DNA of 44,859 nucleotides from Thamnocephalis sphaerospora (taxonomy: Eukaryota; Zoopagomycota; Zoopagomycetes; Zoopagales; Sigmoideomycetaceae): assembly GCA_003614735.1 (NCBI GenBank), contig KZ992479.1, positions 1 through 44,859 of the forward strand, in the 5' to 3' direction. A program made the translations under genes and the position numbers. This document shows, piece after piece, positions 1 to 12,355 of this stretch (its first letter is position 1; every line of letters starts with the position of its first letter). A model generated the notes under the pieces. The model worked only from the letters and a program-made list of their open reading frames with translations, was not told where the DNA came from and made no database searches.

Positions 1-339
1 CCCATGGACATGCACTTGACGCCATAGTTGACCATGGGCAGCAGCATATCGCCTACGTAGCGAAGATAGTTTTGGCAGATGGTGTTGGCCCTCCTTTCCT
101 GCGCCGTCAACCTTGAATAGACGGACTCTTTCTGCATTTCCATCGGGAGATCACAGACAAGCGAGGGACTGCAGGCGTGGATTTCACCGCTGGGCAGGAT
201 ACCACAGTGCTCGCCCAGTCCTACAATCTTGCTGAACGCAGCTGGGCTGGCAGTTGTTTGGCTCTGCAATAGCGCAAGCGACAGTAGCGCGACTGGCGCA
301 AAGCGGGCGACAGATGCAACGATGGATGAAGAGAACATG
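1..339 (-). CDS. Secreted protein, 5' part only (runs off the window edge)
   Basis: An open frame of 113 codons starts at ATG 339 and is still open at base 1, so the gene is partial. The first ~30 residues form a typical signal peptide: MFSSSIVASV, then a hydrophobic stretch containing ALLSLALL, then a small-residue region TTASPAA where cleavage is plausible. The predicted mature part has at least five cysteines (motifs EHCGIL, HACSP, LVCDLP, TICQNY, VKCMS), suggesting an extracellular disulfide-bonded protein. A consensus TATA box lies about 112 bp upstream on the same strand, which supports the start. I do not recognise the family and infer only secretion. No intron is visible in the part present. 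Confidence 0.6.
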
Positions 340-450
340 CTGAGTATGCTGTAGCACCGAGTCTAGGATGGGTAGAAGATGGATGAATAGGCGTGCAGCT
401 GGTGTTTGAACTGATGGGTCTCTGCCAGCCGAGCGTTCGATGTGGTGGTC

Positions 451-457
451 TTTTATA
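451..457 (-). promoter_or_regulatory. TATA box of the left-edge secreted-protein gene
   Basis: The minus strand reads TATAAAA here, 112 bp upstream of the ATG at 339. This would place transcription start about 80 bp upstream of the ATG. It is the clearest TATA element in the window; most other genes here lack an obvious one. Confidence 0.5.
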
Positions 458-1365
458 GCTGGGCATACCGCAGATTGTGGGAGTAGTCTAGGTGCAAGTA
501 GAACGTAAAAAAACCACATGGCGAATCGGAGGCGGTGCCAAGTACATGTGTAGAATAAGGAGACATGGTAATACGAAACAAACATAGGTGATGTAGCGGT
601 GTTTTAGACCGCTCCTTGCAGCTATTTTGCCAAACAAAAAGATGGGCTCAAAGGTGCTCGCAAGTCCCGCAAGTATTGAGGCTATATTTTCTGGGTCACT
701 CCATGCAGTGTTTCACCGCTTAAAAGTGTGGGTGATACCCTTGCCCCAAGCCAAGCGTGCTGTAATGAGCTATGCGCCATGATACGCCACGGCCGAAACT
801 TCTAGACTTGTGTACTCTATGCATCATAGCCATGAGTGCTGTGCAGCATAAAACAAGCCACCTGCTATCAGCTATTGCTGTCTTGTACGTGAACAGTGTT
901 TGGTTGCAGTGTGGGACCATACAAAGTATTATGGCAGCATTGGCTCGCCACTTTCACCCGTGCTCGTGCCGTTGGCGACTCTTTCATGTAGCTGGTGCCG
1001 CCTTAGTTTGAAGCCGACTATCTTGTTTGCACATCTAGCATGGCATTTGATCATGGCTGTAGTATGTTCGCCACGTGTGCTTGGGCCAGCGGATCTGTGG
1101 TGATGGGCGATATGCTAATAGCCATTTGTTGACATTTGCTGATCAGCGATGGACTCCATTTTACGCTGCTCCTTTCACTCCTCGTTCACCAGTCGCGATC
1201 GCCACCACCAGGCACCACACGTGTGCAGAGCTGCTCTCCGTATAATATTACGCGTCTCACACCTGCGCCTGGCACTGCTGCTCTCATCGCTGCCGCACAC
1301 CATCCTACGCTTCATCGACTGAGCATCGCTACTGCTGCGGCGCTGCCAAGCCCCACCGGTTGATC
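458..1365. other. Intergenic region between divergent genes
   Basis: About 900 bp separate the left-edge secreted-protein gene (minus) from the SWI3 homologue (plus). Short frames on both strands show no recognisable protein features. The last ~170 bp before ATG 1366 are C-rich, as in a 5' leader. No RNA gene or repeat was recognised. Confidence 0.5.
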
Positions 1366-4300
1366 ATGGCCATGCCACTGGAGAAATCAGCCAACGTGAA
1401 CGCGGACTTTCACCGCCTGCCGTCGGTGGTGGCCGTGTTTGATGCGGCCAGAGCGGCCGTGTCGGCGCCGCCGACGCTTCCTGAGCCGAGCGCGGAGCAG
1501 CTGGCGGCGCTTACCATGAGTCTGCAGCGCGCCAACGAGCGTCTGTTTGGCCGGGACGCTGCGGGCAACGGCCCCAAGCTTCTATCGCGTCTTTTGGATG
1601 CGTCGCGGCTGGCGGCGGATGCGCCGCTGGTGCGTATTCTTCATGAGGCGCTGGTGCTTTGCGCGGAAAAGGGATGGCACGATCTGCAGCTGGACGATGC
1701 ATCACGCGCCGGCGAAGTGCGGGCGCTGTTTGCGCGTCTTCGCACCATTTCCGAGCATTCCGGCTGGCTGCGCACGCCGCGAATTGCCTTTGACGAGGCA
1801 CTTGGCCAGGAGCAGATTGCAGCGCTCAGTGGTCTGATAAAGACGCTGGCAGGTAGGTGCAGCAGTGACGCGCCTGTGTGTTGCTGCATCGCCATCTGTA
1901 ATGTCTAACCTGCGTTTAATAGGTGAGCTGGCAAACAGCATTGCGGATGCCACTCACGTCGTGGGGGCATTCCCGACCGACGAAAGCCGCGACTGGTACC
2001 GTGTGGTAGATCACCGCGATGGCATGGTACGCGTCCACTGGGGCCTGTTGCCCGACTCGTACGATAGCTGGCTGTCAGCCACATCGGAGGGCATTGCAGG
2101 CGCGCCAGAGCCAGAGCCGGTCGTCTCGACGCCGCAGCATGTCTCTGTCCGCTGGCTGGAGGATAGCGCGCGCTTCAACGAGTGGGCCAACGAGGAAGAC
2201 TACGCGCCCACAGGTACAGCAACGCGTACGCGCCACGTGCTTGGCGATGTGCTAGCGGCCAAGCGTAGCGCTGCGGTCGAGGCCGCCGGTGCGTCGTCGC
2301 CAGGAAAGCGTGCGCGCTATGACGCCGAAGCGGGCGTGTCTGGCGCAGCTGCGGTCAATCTGGAGCAGCGCTCTGAGGAGCTCGGCTCGGCCGGCCGCAA
2401 CAAGCGCATCGAGCTGGAGCCGCTCACCTCGGGCAACCAGATCAACATTTCGCACACTGTCACCATGTCGCTGGCCAACGCGGCGGGCGCGTCGTCAGCT
2501 GCCGACGCCAGCGGCGTGGCTCCGATGGCCGTGAGCGATGAGGGTCAGGACGCGCACGTCAAGGTGGAGACGCCGGCACCCGCGTCCGGCGATCTGAACT
2601 CTACCGCTCAGCCCATGGACGTTACGGCCACCGCACCGGCGCGCAAGCACTACACGGACGAGGACGCGCGCCGATTCCTTTCGCAGCAGACGCACGAGGT
2701 CATCATTCCTAGTTATTCGGCCTGGTTCTCCATGGATTCGGTCAATGAGATTGAGAAGCAAGCACTGCCAGAGTTTTTTAACAGCAAGAACCGCTCCAAG
2801 ACGCCGACCGTCTACAAGGACTACCGTGACTTTATGATCAACACCTATCGACTGAACCCGACCGAGTACCTGACCATGACTGCCTGCCGGAGAAACCTGG
2901 CGGGCGACGTGTGCGCCATCATGCGCGTCCATGCGTTCCTTGAACAATGGGGTCTGATCAACTACCAGGTATGGGTGCTGCGACTGCTGCGGCGTGGTGA
3001 TTGATGATGGCCAGCAAGATCAGCGCTGCAGTATTGGCTAACGCATATCTTTGCTAGGTGGATGCCGAAACGCGCCCGTCGCTGGTGGCGCCGCCCTTCA
3101 CTGGCCACTTCCGCGTGACGGTCGACACGCCGCGCGGTCTGCAGCCGTTCCTTCCCGCCGCAAAGGCCGGCGCAATTTCGGCAAAGCCGCCGCAGGGTCA
3201 GCAGCCATCACAGACGCCTACGCAGTCGTCGTCGGCGCCGGCCGCGTCAGCAGAGGCTGGTCCCACCGCCGGCAACCTGGATCTGCGCAAAAACATTTAC
3301 AATGCGCAGGCTTCAAGCGCTGACGACACCCGCCCGACCACCAACGGTGCCACGGACGAGTCGGTGCCGGCCAAGTACAACTGCGCCACTTGTGGCGTGG
3401 AGTGCACTAAGCTGCGCTATCACCACATGAAGAACAAGCTGTTTGACGTATGCCCCAACTGCTACCGCGACGGCCGCTTCCCGTCCAACATGTTCAGCGG
3501 CGACTTTGTCCGGATTGCCGGCCGGCACTCGGAGCCTGGTGAAGTGTGGTCTGATGAGGAGACGCTGCGCCTGCTCGAGGCACTCGACATGTTTGAAGAC
3601 GACTGGAACCGCATTGCCGACCATGTGCGCACCAAGACACGCGAGCAGTGTGTCGTCCACTTTTTGCAGCTCCCCATTGAGGAGCCGTTCTTGGGCACGC
3701 GCGAAGCCGATCTTGGTCCGCTGCAGTACGCGTATCAGCCGTTCAGCCAGGCAGACAACCCGGTCATGTCGGTGGTGGCGTTCCTCGCGTCGGTGGTGAA
3801 CCCGGGTGTTGCTGCTGCCGCTGCGCAGTCTGCATTGAAGGAGCTTTCCAAGCCCAAGGCAGAGTCTGCGGTCAAGAAGGATGCCGATGGCGACACAGAC
3901 ATGGACGATGGTAGCGAGAAGCCGGTCGTAACCACGCCGAGCGCAAAAGGTGAGCTAACGCGTATGTGCATGATTGGCCAGCGGGCGATGATGCTTACGG
4001 TAGCACTGCGTAGATGAGGAAATGTCCGAGAAGAAGGAAGGCGATGAAGCAAGCGGCGCGGCTGCCACGGAGCAGGGTGGCAAGGCCCCGTCGGTAGACC
4101 AGCCGCTGGTGGCCAAGGCTGCGGCCACTGCGCTGGGTGCGGCTGCTGCAAAGGCCAAGGTGTTGGCCGACTATGAAGAGCGCGAGGTGCAGCGCCTGGT
4201 GCACTCTGTGGTCGAAGCGCAGATGAAGAAGCTGGAGCTCAAGATGAACCAGCTGGATGAACTAGAGCAGATGCTCGAGCAGGAGCGGCAGGATTTGGAC

Positions 4301-4408
4301 CGTGAGCGGCAACAGCTGCTTACCGAACGTCTTGCATTTCGCAGCAGCCTGCTGGCAGATCCGGCCGACACAACGATGATGGCTGCGACGGGCGGCGAGG
4401 CGCGGTAA
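1366..4408 (+). CDS. SWI3: SWI/SNF-RSC core subunit Swi3/Rsc8/SMARCC family
   Basis: Scaffold subunit of SWI/SNF-type nuclear chromatin remodelers, 939 aa in four exons (1366-1852, 1923-2968, 3058-3949, 4014-4408); all three introns are GT-AG. Domain order: an N-terminal SMARCC module with chromo-like [13 protein letters not shown] and the following [10 protein letters not shown]; a SWIRM domain ([19 protein letters not shown] through a [22 protein letters not shown]-like helix); a ZZ/zinc-binding segment ([10 protein letters not shown]...DVCPNCY); a SANT domain ([23 protein letters not shown]); and a C-terminal coiled coil rich in Q, E and L. Yeast Swi3 and Rsc8 lack the full N-terminal module, so the layout is closer to animal BAF155/Moira. 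A putative nuclear localisation signal (GKRARYD) lies between the modules. The start ATG 1366 is followed by G at +4; an upstream in-frame TTG was ignored. Confidence 0.93.
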
Positions 4409-4678
4409 ATTGGTCTCGAGCGGTTGTGTACGTATGCGCATTCTTTGGCCTTGTGTCTGTAACCTGCTTGCTGTGCAAGCGAGCGAGCGCGCTGGCCATT
4501 TCTCCTCTCTCGATCTCACCCTTCTCCGCTGCTTGCTGTCACCGGTGCTGTTATCGCTGCCTTTGGCGGTATCATTCATTAAAGCAAATGTGTACAGGCG
4601 GTAACGGCATGATCTTGTTTTTCTTTTTTCTTTTTGACCGTCACCAGTCATCTTCGGCATCTCCGCATTCTTGGTTCA

Positions 4679-5996
<1,318 letters not shown>

Positions 5997-6224
5997 AATC
6001 TAATAGACCGCAACTACTACTATTCTACGATGGCAGCGTTGTGCACACATGGTCCTCTACACAGTGCAGTTTACTAGTGCAACTGGTAAAGCGACAGTAA
6101 GAACGGAGGTGCATGGATCAAGAGAGCGGAAGAGAAAGACATTGACAAAGACAGCCCTGGCAGGCGATCCATCCTGTACCGGCGAATCGCCTTGCTTATG
6201 GCTCCAGCAAAGACCGACCTACGC

Positions 6225-7180
6225 CTAGACAAGCTTCTTGGCCACGAAAAAGTACTTCAGATGGCGCATCTGCCAGAAGCACGTGGCACCAAGCACACCA
6301 AGCTGGATAAAGGTCCACCAGACAACACGCGAGTTGGTGTGCTCGCTCTGGTCACGGAAGGCTGCCTCGCGCTCGCGCTGGTATTCCTGCTCGCGCTTGA
6401 TGTCCAGCAGCCGGTTGTTGAGCTCGCGCACCTTCCAGTACAAATCTACCGGTACACACCACGTCAGCAAAATACACGCGCAATCACCTGCAACCTTGCA
6501 GCATACCGCTCAGCTTGGCATCCTTGCGCTCTTTTGGATCGGCGCCGTTTTCGCCAACAATCATGTCCAGGGTAAGGCGCTGTGCAACCGTACCGCCATC
6601 ATCAACACAGTGAGCAGAGTAGATCACATAGCCCGTAAAGCACACGGCGGCTGCTTACCACATGGCTAGTGGAGAACCAGCCCTCGGTGCCGTTGGCCTG
6701 CAGACAGATGACGTGATCGCCAGCCTCAGCCGATGTGAAGGCGAAGCGTCCATTGTTAGAGCCACGCTGGTTCACCAGCCTGGCGCCATTTTGCTCCTGC
6801 ACGTCAGTTTGCGCAAGCCATATTAACGTCAGCAAGCACGCACGGAAATCGTCGCGAGAGCATTTGTCCACGTACATCCACAACAATCTGAACACCGACG
6901 CTCGAGTTCTCCACATACTGCTGCATCTGCTCGTTAAACTCCTCGGCGCGGTAGTTGCCTGTGCACATCCATGTCTGCGGTCAGTATCGACCCTATGCGA
7001 GCCTGTTCTCAAGTCTGCGCGCGCTGCCAGCCGATACTCACCGACCACCAGCGTCTCCTTGGGCAGCTCCTCGACAAAGCACTTTTGCAGCGAGCCCTCC
7101 AGGTAAAAGTGCAGCGCATTGGTGAACGGCACCAGGGCCAGCAGGCTAAGCGCCAACAGCAAAGCAACACGCGACATCAT
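6225..7180 (-). CDS. p24 family cargo receptor (TMED4/9, alpha type)
   Basis: Type I membrane protein that cycles between ER and Golgi in COPI/COPII vesicles and helps sort cargo. It is 221 aa in five exons (7180-7042, 6958-6876, 6796-6659, 6579-6495, 6445-6225), all GT-AG. Features in order: signal peptide (VALLLALSLLALVPFTNA); GOLD domain with the two conserved cysteines (SLQKCFVEELP and HVICLQANG); a coiled-coil segment (KREQEYQREREAAFRDQSE); one transmembrane helix around WWTFIQLGVLGATCFW; and the tail QMRHLKYFFVAKKLV. The aromatic pair and KKLV end match the tails of human TMED9/TMED4, which bind coatomer. It converges with TGS1; the stops are 228 bp apart. Confidence 0.93.
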
Positions 7181-7388
7181 GGCGGTTGCAGACAGGGCCG
7201 GCGGGAGATAAAGGTAACAGTACGGTCGCTGGTAACAGACTGCGTGTATGCGAGATGTGCGTGGAGTGATCAACGAAGCGGAGAAGATGAGTGCGCCGAG
7301 ATGAGCGCCCACTTGTTGACGCACAGCCAATCGATCGACACCACGCACACTCACGTATACACCGCTACACGCTCGCCCGCCGACCCGA

Positions 7389-8765
7389 ATGCAAGTGTAC
7401 CACGTCACAGCGGCAAGCCCACGGGCGGTCCTTGCTGGATTCAGGATCAGAGCCAGACTAGCTAGCAGTACGGTGCGCGTTGGCGGCCAGCCGGCTGGTG
7501 TGGGTCATGCGCCGACTGCAACCTGCCTGGTCCGTACTGTCCAACGTGGCCTGTATGCGCCAAGGACGATAAGCTCATGTACCAGACTGGCTATGTCTGC
7601 CTCAGAAAACGCGGCAAATGAGTCTACGACGCGTGCTGCTGCTGCTTCCGCTGCTGCATGCACGTCTCCAACCTCTCAAACACATCCAGCATCATTGGAT
7701 CGTACCCCGATGCTTGCTACATCGCTACTGATGGCGCCATTTACTGCACTTGGAGACGGCCTAGCTAGCTTGTTGGTGGCGCAGCAGCATTTGCTTACAT
7801 GGATCCATGCGCCTTATGCTGATGTTCTGGTGCCATGGTGGGCAAGCATCGTGCTGGGCACGGTAATGCTGCGTGGCGGCATCACCTTGCCAATTGCCAT
7901 GCTGCAGCAGCGGTCTGCCGCTCAGCTCATGCAATTGCGGCCCATGATATCCGCCTGGGCAGAAGCCATCGGTCGCCAGGTAGGCCGTGAATCGCAAGCG
8001 AACAACTGGCCCTACGAGCGATTTCAGCGTGAGGTCAAGCGACGGGTAGGTGTCGCAACCAATGTCGTGTTGCGAGATACAGGTGTAGTCCTGACGATGC
8101 GTCTCTAGTATATGCGCAAGATTCACCAAGTCTACTGGCGCCATCGCTGCCATCCAGCATTCAATATTGCGCTAGTGGCCGTGCAGATGCCGCTGTTTGT
8201 TTCCATGTCGCTAATGGTGCGGCGCATGTGCGGCTCGCCTGTTCCGTGGATGGAAACGCGGTTTGATGCACCGGTGGATCCTGCACTCGTGGCAGAGCTG
8301 GCCAGTGGCGGCATGGCTTGGTTTACCGATTTAACCGTGTCAGATACTACGCTGATACTGCCAACAGTCATTGGACTGCTGCATCTGGCCAACGTGGAAC
8401 TTGGCTCGGTAAGCTTGTGGTAGCAAATCAAGTGCAGCCGATCGACACTGACAGCGATGCTGAACATTTACTAGCTATCGGGCCGCACAAAAAATGCACC
8501 CGAGCCGACCAAGTGGCAACGTCGACTGCGCAATGCACTGCGCGGTGTTTCTATTGCTAGCGTGCCTATTGCTGCTCAGCTACCCGCAGCTGTCTGCGTC
8601 TACTGGGCCACATCGGCCACGTTTAGTCTAGGGCAGAACATTGTGATGCAACTGCCGACAACACGAGCCTGGTTTGGCTTTCCCGAGGCTGAGATCGTGC
8701 CCACTCCCGGCACAAATCAACCGGTGGCAGCAAAGGCCGTTCGGAGCGATAATGTAGCGCCATAA
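7389..8765 (+). CDS. COX18: Mitochondrial inner-membrane insertase Cox18 (OXA1/YidC family)
   Basis: Needed to export the C-terminal domain of Cox2 across the mitochondrial inner membrane during cytochrome oxidase assembly. 415 aa from three exons (7389-8045, 8109-8408, 8475-8765), GT-AG introns. The basic, Ser/Ala-rich N-terminus fits a mitochondrial presequence. The YidC core follows: WWASIVLGTVMLRGGITLPIA, the coiled segment before the second helix, then HPAFNIALVAVQMPLFVSMS, GGMAWFTDLTVSDTTLILP and YWATSATFSLGQNIVMQLP. The block GG.xWFxDLTxxDxTxILP distinguishes Cox18 from Oxa1. The start is uncertain: ATG 7389 gives a long leader, and a downstream in-frame ATG (MSASENAANES) would shorten it by about 68 residues. 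Confidence 0.85.
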
Positions 8766-8876
8766 GCTTTCATCTCTGCATGTACACGACTCGTTACTCT
8801 GACCAGAATGTCCGCATACTCATCTAACTATACTAAAGACCGATGCTATTGGGCACGCGCTATTTCGCAACGGCGC

Positions 8877-9684
8877 CTAGTCCTCGTCCATACTTTCGTC
8901 GTCATCGGCATCGCTATCCTCGTCGCCACTGTCGTGCACGACCAAAATGCCCGGTGCTTCTTCCGTTGATCCGACGCCCGGTAGCTGTATATCCACTGCC
9001 ACTTCATCATCACTGGCTGACCCATCGGCACGTTTCTCCTCAAATACACCCAACCCCAAGTTCTAAAGCAGCAGCGCATTGGTGAGTCTGCTGTCGTTCA
9101 GCACAGGCGATAGTTACCTACCATTTCAATGTACTGCTCAGCGTCCTCGTCTACGGCCTCAATATCGTGCGCTTGTGCATCACCACTACTGGCAATCTCC
9201 TGCTGCAGCTTTGCGTTGGCTGATGCCATCTGGGGCAGAAAGGCTGCCACGCGCGACAGCACTGATGTGCAACCGGTAAGCAAACGGCATTGTAGCGCAA
9301 TTGCCAGGCTTCTTACAATCGGACGGTGCCTGCATGCGCGTAATAGCGGGCTTCTCCCGCAGAGGCAGCGACGCATCGCCGGTCGTATCCAGCGTCATGG
9401 TCATCTCATCCGCATCGTATTCGTCGGCACTGGTGTTGCCTTGGTTACTCTCATCGTCTAGAGACCGCACTTTGCCCGTCTTTTCGGTCGCCTTGCGTGG
9501 CTCAACGAGCAACCGACTAGCTGTTATCGCATAGTTTGTCCAGCATAAGCCAACGCACTTTAACATAGTACGCCTACTGCTACTGCTACTGTTACTGCTA
9601 CTGCTGTTGCTTACCCAGTGACTTGTTGCCGCTCACCTCCAGCAATTCCCTGGAGGAGGTCGTAGACTGAGCCTGGCCTTCCAT
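8877..9684 (-). CDS. NOPCHAP1: NOPCHAP1-like box C/D snoRNP assembly chaperone (C12orf45 family)
   Basis: In mammals this small acidic protein links NOP58 to the R2TP/HSP90 machinery during box C/D snoRNP assembly. The model has four exons (9684-9615, 9520-9317, 9261-9122, 9062-8877), 199 aa, in frame throughout. The family signature lies in exons 2-4: RLLVEPRKAT near the start, then LLSRVAAFLPQMASANAKLQQ, a DIEAVDED segment, YIEMNLGLGVFE and a strongly acidic C-terminus ending ESMDED. Intron 1 contains a CTA/CTG microsatellite. The first exon (MEGQAQSTTSSRELLE) is assigned by frame and splice sites rather than by similarity. It is divergent from RRP45 with 183 bp between start codons, suggesting a shared promoter for two RNA-processing genes. 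Confidence 0.72.
9574..9610. repeat. CTA/CTG trinucleotide microsatellite
   Basis: A run of imperfect CTA/CTG triplets in the first intron of the NOPCHAP1-like gene, directly beside the donor site. It is likely a length-variable simple repeat with no coding role. Confidence 0.7.
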
Positions 9685-9867
9685 GAATAATGTAGAAATA
9701 CTGCAAACGCGTCTAGAGAACAAACAAGGCAGGCGGAGAGCAGCAGCTGACCGAGGCACTAGGAAGAATGAAAGACAAGGACGCTTGCTTGCTTGTGTTT
9801 TTTCTTTTTCTTGTTGACGCACCATCTTGTTCCATCGCCAGCGTGCGCCGTCCTGCTATACGCCACC

Positions 9868-11091
9868 ATGCCCAAGGAATTTGAACCGTCCATCAGCGAG
9901 AGGGAATTTGTGCAGGCTGCCCTGCTAGAGGGCAAGCGCGTGGACGGCCGCACGCCCTACGATGTGCGCGCCATCGAGATCCACCTGGGTCCAGAGTATG
10001 GCGCGGCAGAGGTGACCCTTGGCAAAACACGGTGAGTTTGCCTGCGAGCTGCTGGCTGCAGTGTCCGTCTAACGTCTGCGACTGTAGTGTAGCAGCAAGA
10101 GCATCGGCTACCGTTGTGCGTCCGTTCCCAGACCGGCCCAACGAGGGCCAGTTTATGCTCAACCTGGAGCTATCGCCCATGGCATCGGCCACCTTTGAAA
10201 CGGGCCGGTAAGACGAGCAAGCAGACGAGAGCAGATACGCGGCTGCTGTGTGCGCATATGCTAACGTAGACCTGGACAACAGTGCGTCGGAGGAGGAGGT
10301 ACTGGTGACGCGTGTACTGGAAAAGGCGATCCGACAGAGTCGCGCGGTCGACACAGAAAGTCTTTGCATTCTAGCTGGCGAAAAGGTACTGGGCCATGGC
10401 AACTTGAAATAGCTGAGACGCTCAGGCTAACCAGACACGCTGGCCGGCAGGTCTGGTCGGTTCGCGTGGATGTGCATGTCCTGGACCATCATGGCAACCT
10501 GATCGACTGCGCTACTATGGCTGTCGTGGCGGCACTGCTACACTTTCGCCGTCCTGATGTCACGGTGATTGGCGAGGATGTGACTATTGTATCCTTGATG
10601 CGCTTGCACGCAGCCAGACATTGGCCCTGTCGCTTGTCGCGTTACTATCTTGACTCGTGCCATGCTGCTGGCGAATAGCACACGCTGGAGGAGCGAAACC
10701 CGGTACCGCTAGCACTCCACCACATTCCCATTTGCATCAGCTTTGCCTTTTTCGAAGATGGGCAAGTATGAGCTGGCTGGTGAGCAGCGGCGCAGCCTGC
10801 TAACCATTCATGTCCTTGGTCCCGTTTAGCGATCGGTTGGTGATGGACCCTTCTCGGCTGGAAGAGCGTCTTCAGGATGGCGACATGACCGTCACCGTCA
10901 ACACGCATCGCGAACTGTGCGCGCTCTCCAAAGCAGGCGGCTCGCCACTGCCGCCCGACCAGGTGATGCGCTGCGTGCAGCTGGCTGCCACCAAGGGCGC
11001 CGAGATCACCAATCTCATCCGAAAAGCAGTGCAGGACACCACAAGCCGCACGCGGCCCGGCGGCGGCGGCGGCATTGGCCTGGATCGGTAG
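9868..11091 (+). CDS. RRP45: Exosome RNase PH-like ring subunit Rrp45/EXOSC9
   Basis: Structural, catalytically inactive subunit of the six-member PH ring of the RNA exosome (nucleus and cytoplasm). 289 aa in six exons (9868-10031, 10088-10207, 10283-10385, 10451-10588, 10679-10761, 10830-11091). Recognisable blocks: FVQAALLEGKRVDGRTPYDVR at the N-terminus, ATVVRPFPDRPNEGQFMLNLELSPMA, DTESLCILAGEKVWSVRVDVHVLDH, HFRRPDVTVIGEDV, NPVPLALHHIPICISFAFF, and VMDPSRLEERLQDGDMTVTVNTH. Length matches yeast Rrp45 (~305 aa) without the long C-terminal tail of animals. The fifth intron (10762-10829) must be GC-AG, donor TGG|GCAAGT: GT readings break the frame before DRLVMDPS. Confidence 0.94.
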
Positions 11092-11511
11092 GAGAAGCTG
11101 TTTTTGTCAGCACGGTGCACTGCTCCTCGGACGACGTCACCACCATCCTGCCCATCATAAATACACGCTGACCACCATCATTTGAGTAAAATGTAAAAGT
11201 GTATGTGCGTAGATAAACGAATACATCAATGGCTGCCGTGTTGCACAGTCGCACACACGCGCTGGCAAGAAAAGCAGCGGAAAAGTGTAGAAGAGCAGCA
11301 TGCACGGCGAGCACAGTACCGAGTATGGACGCAGATAATATCATGCCGAGCTAATAATGGACAGCCAGTCAAGCTGTGCAGATGTCTGTAGATTGCATAC
11401 GCAAGCACGCTGTCCAGCCGGGTACAGACGACAACGGCTCCGCTGGATGTTGGCAGGGTGGCCGTCGTTACCTAGAGATGCGCACGAGTACCCACTGCAA
11501 TGCAGCTGGGC
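11092..11511. other. Convergent intergenic region
   Basis: 420 bp between the stops of RRP45 and the Orm gene. An AT-rich stretch near 11153-11190 (ATAAATAC, then TTGAGTAAAATG) could hold the RRP45 polyadenylation signal. No coding or RNA feature was recognised. Confidence 0.4.
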
Positions 11512-12355
11512 CTACTCGTCCACCTTGTTGATGCCGAAAATACGCACCCGGTGCATCGACGGCAGCTTAGCAACGAGCACCGCCAGTAGCGAGACAAAGT
11601 TGACGCAAAACGTGGGCACGTCATAGTGTGTGTAGTGCGTGCTCAGCAGGAATCTAGCGGACATTGGCATAAGCGCATGTGTAACACGTCGGTTGCTTTT
11701 GTTTACATACAGGATAGTCGGCACAGCCGTGAGGAATTTACGCGCCGGCGTAAACTGGTGGCCGTCGTCGATCTGCTCCCAGAGAGTGAGGCCATCGTGA
11801 TCGCCCTGGTCGAAGCGGAACGGCGCGCCCAGCGTCCAGTGGAACATGAAGAAGGTGATCTAAGGAGGCCGGAGACACACGGAATTAACCATACCGAATG
11901 GCCACGTATCGCCACCCGATCCATCCATATCGGCCCAAGGAATCATCCGCGCCGGCCGCTCAGAAACCCCCGCGCCAAGAACTCACCATGTTGTAGCTGA
12001 GCAGCGTCAAGGTCCAGGTCGCCTCGGTCGTCGTGCCCGGTAGCGAGGAGAAGAAGAGCTTGATGGCAACCACGAAGAAGACGTGGACCATCCAGGCGCC
12101 TGCCGCAACGGTATATGCAGTGTATGCGTCAGTCGCCCGGTCGCGTCGCCGTTGCCGTTGTCGCCGTTGCCGTCGGTCATCCCCACCCGCCCACAAAGAC
12201 GCGCTTTGTATGCATCGCCGGTCGCGCCCTTGTTCGCCACTGTGCTTACCGCGATAGTTGACCCAGGAGGAGTTTGGGTTCAGCTGTGAGCTTGTGCTGC
12301 TGCTACGCCGGTGATGGCCCGGACGTTTGGGCGCGACAGAAGCGGGAGCAGCCAT
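11512..12355 (-). CDS. ORM1: Orm/ORMDL regulator of serine palmitoyltransferase
   Basis: ER membrane protein that inhibits serine palmitoyltransferase and so sets sphingolipid synthesis; in yeast the inhibition is relieved by phosphorylation of the N-terminus. 169 aa in four exons (12355-12250, 12099-11987, 11859-11711, 11653-11512). The N-terminus holds a serine cluster (HHRRSSSTSSQLNPNSSW) matching the phosphorylated region of yeast Orm1/2. Then come NYRGAWMVHVFFV, SSLPGTTTEATWTLT, MFHWTLGAPFRFDQGD, LTLWEQIDDGHQFTPARKFLT and the closing LPSMHRVRIFGINKVDE. The last intron uses the donor GTATGT. It is a full-length canonical family member. Confidence 0.95.

Noticed and set aside
8132-8467. 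Antisense frame opposite COX18
   Set aside because: It is a shadow of the COX18 coding exon with no family features.
7389-8765. OXA1 instead of COX18
   Set aside because: The block GGMAWFTDLTVSDTTLILP and the short linker match Cox18; the typical Oxa1 C-terminal coiled coil is absent.
11653-11711. Read-through of the last Orm intron (frame stays open)
   Set aside because: The open frame would insert 19 residues into ILFLLSTHYTHYD; the GTATGT donor gives the exact family sequence.
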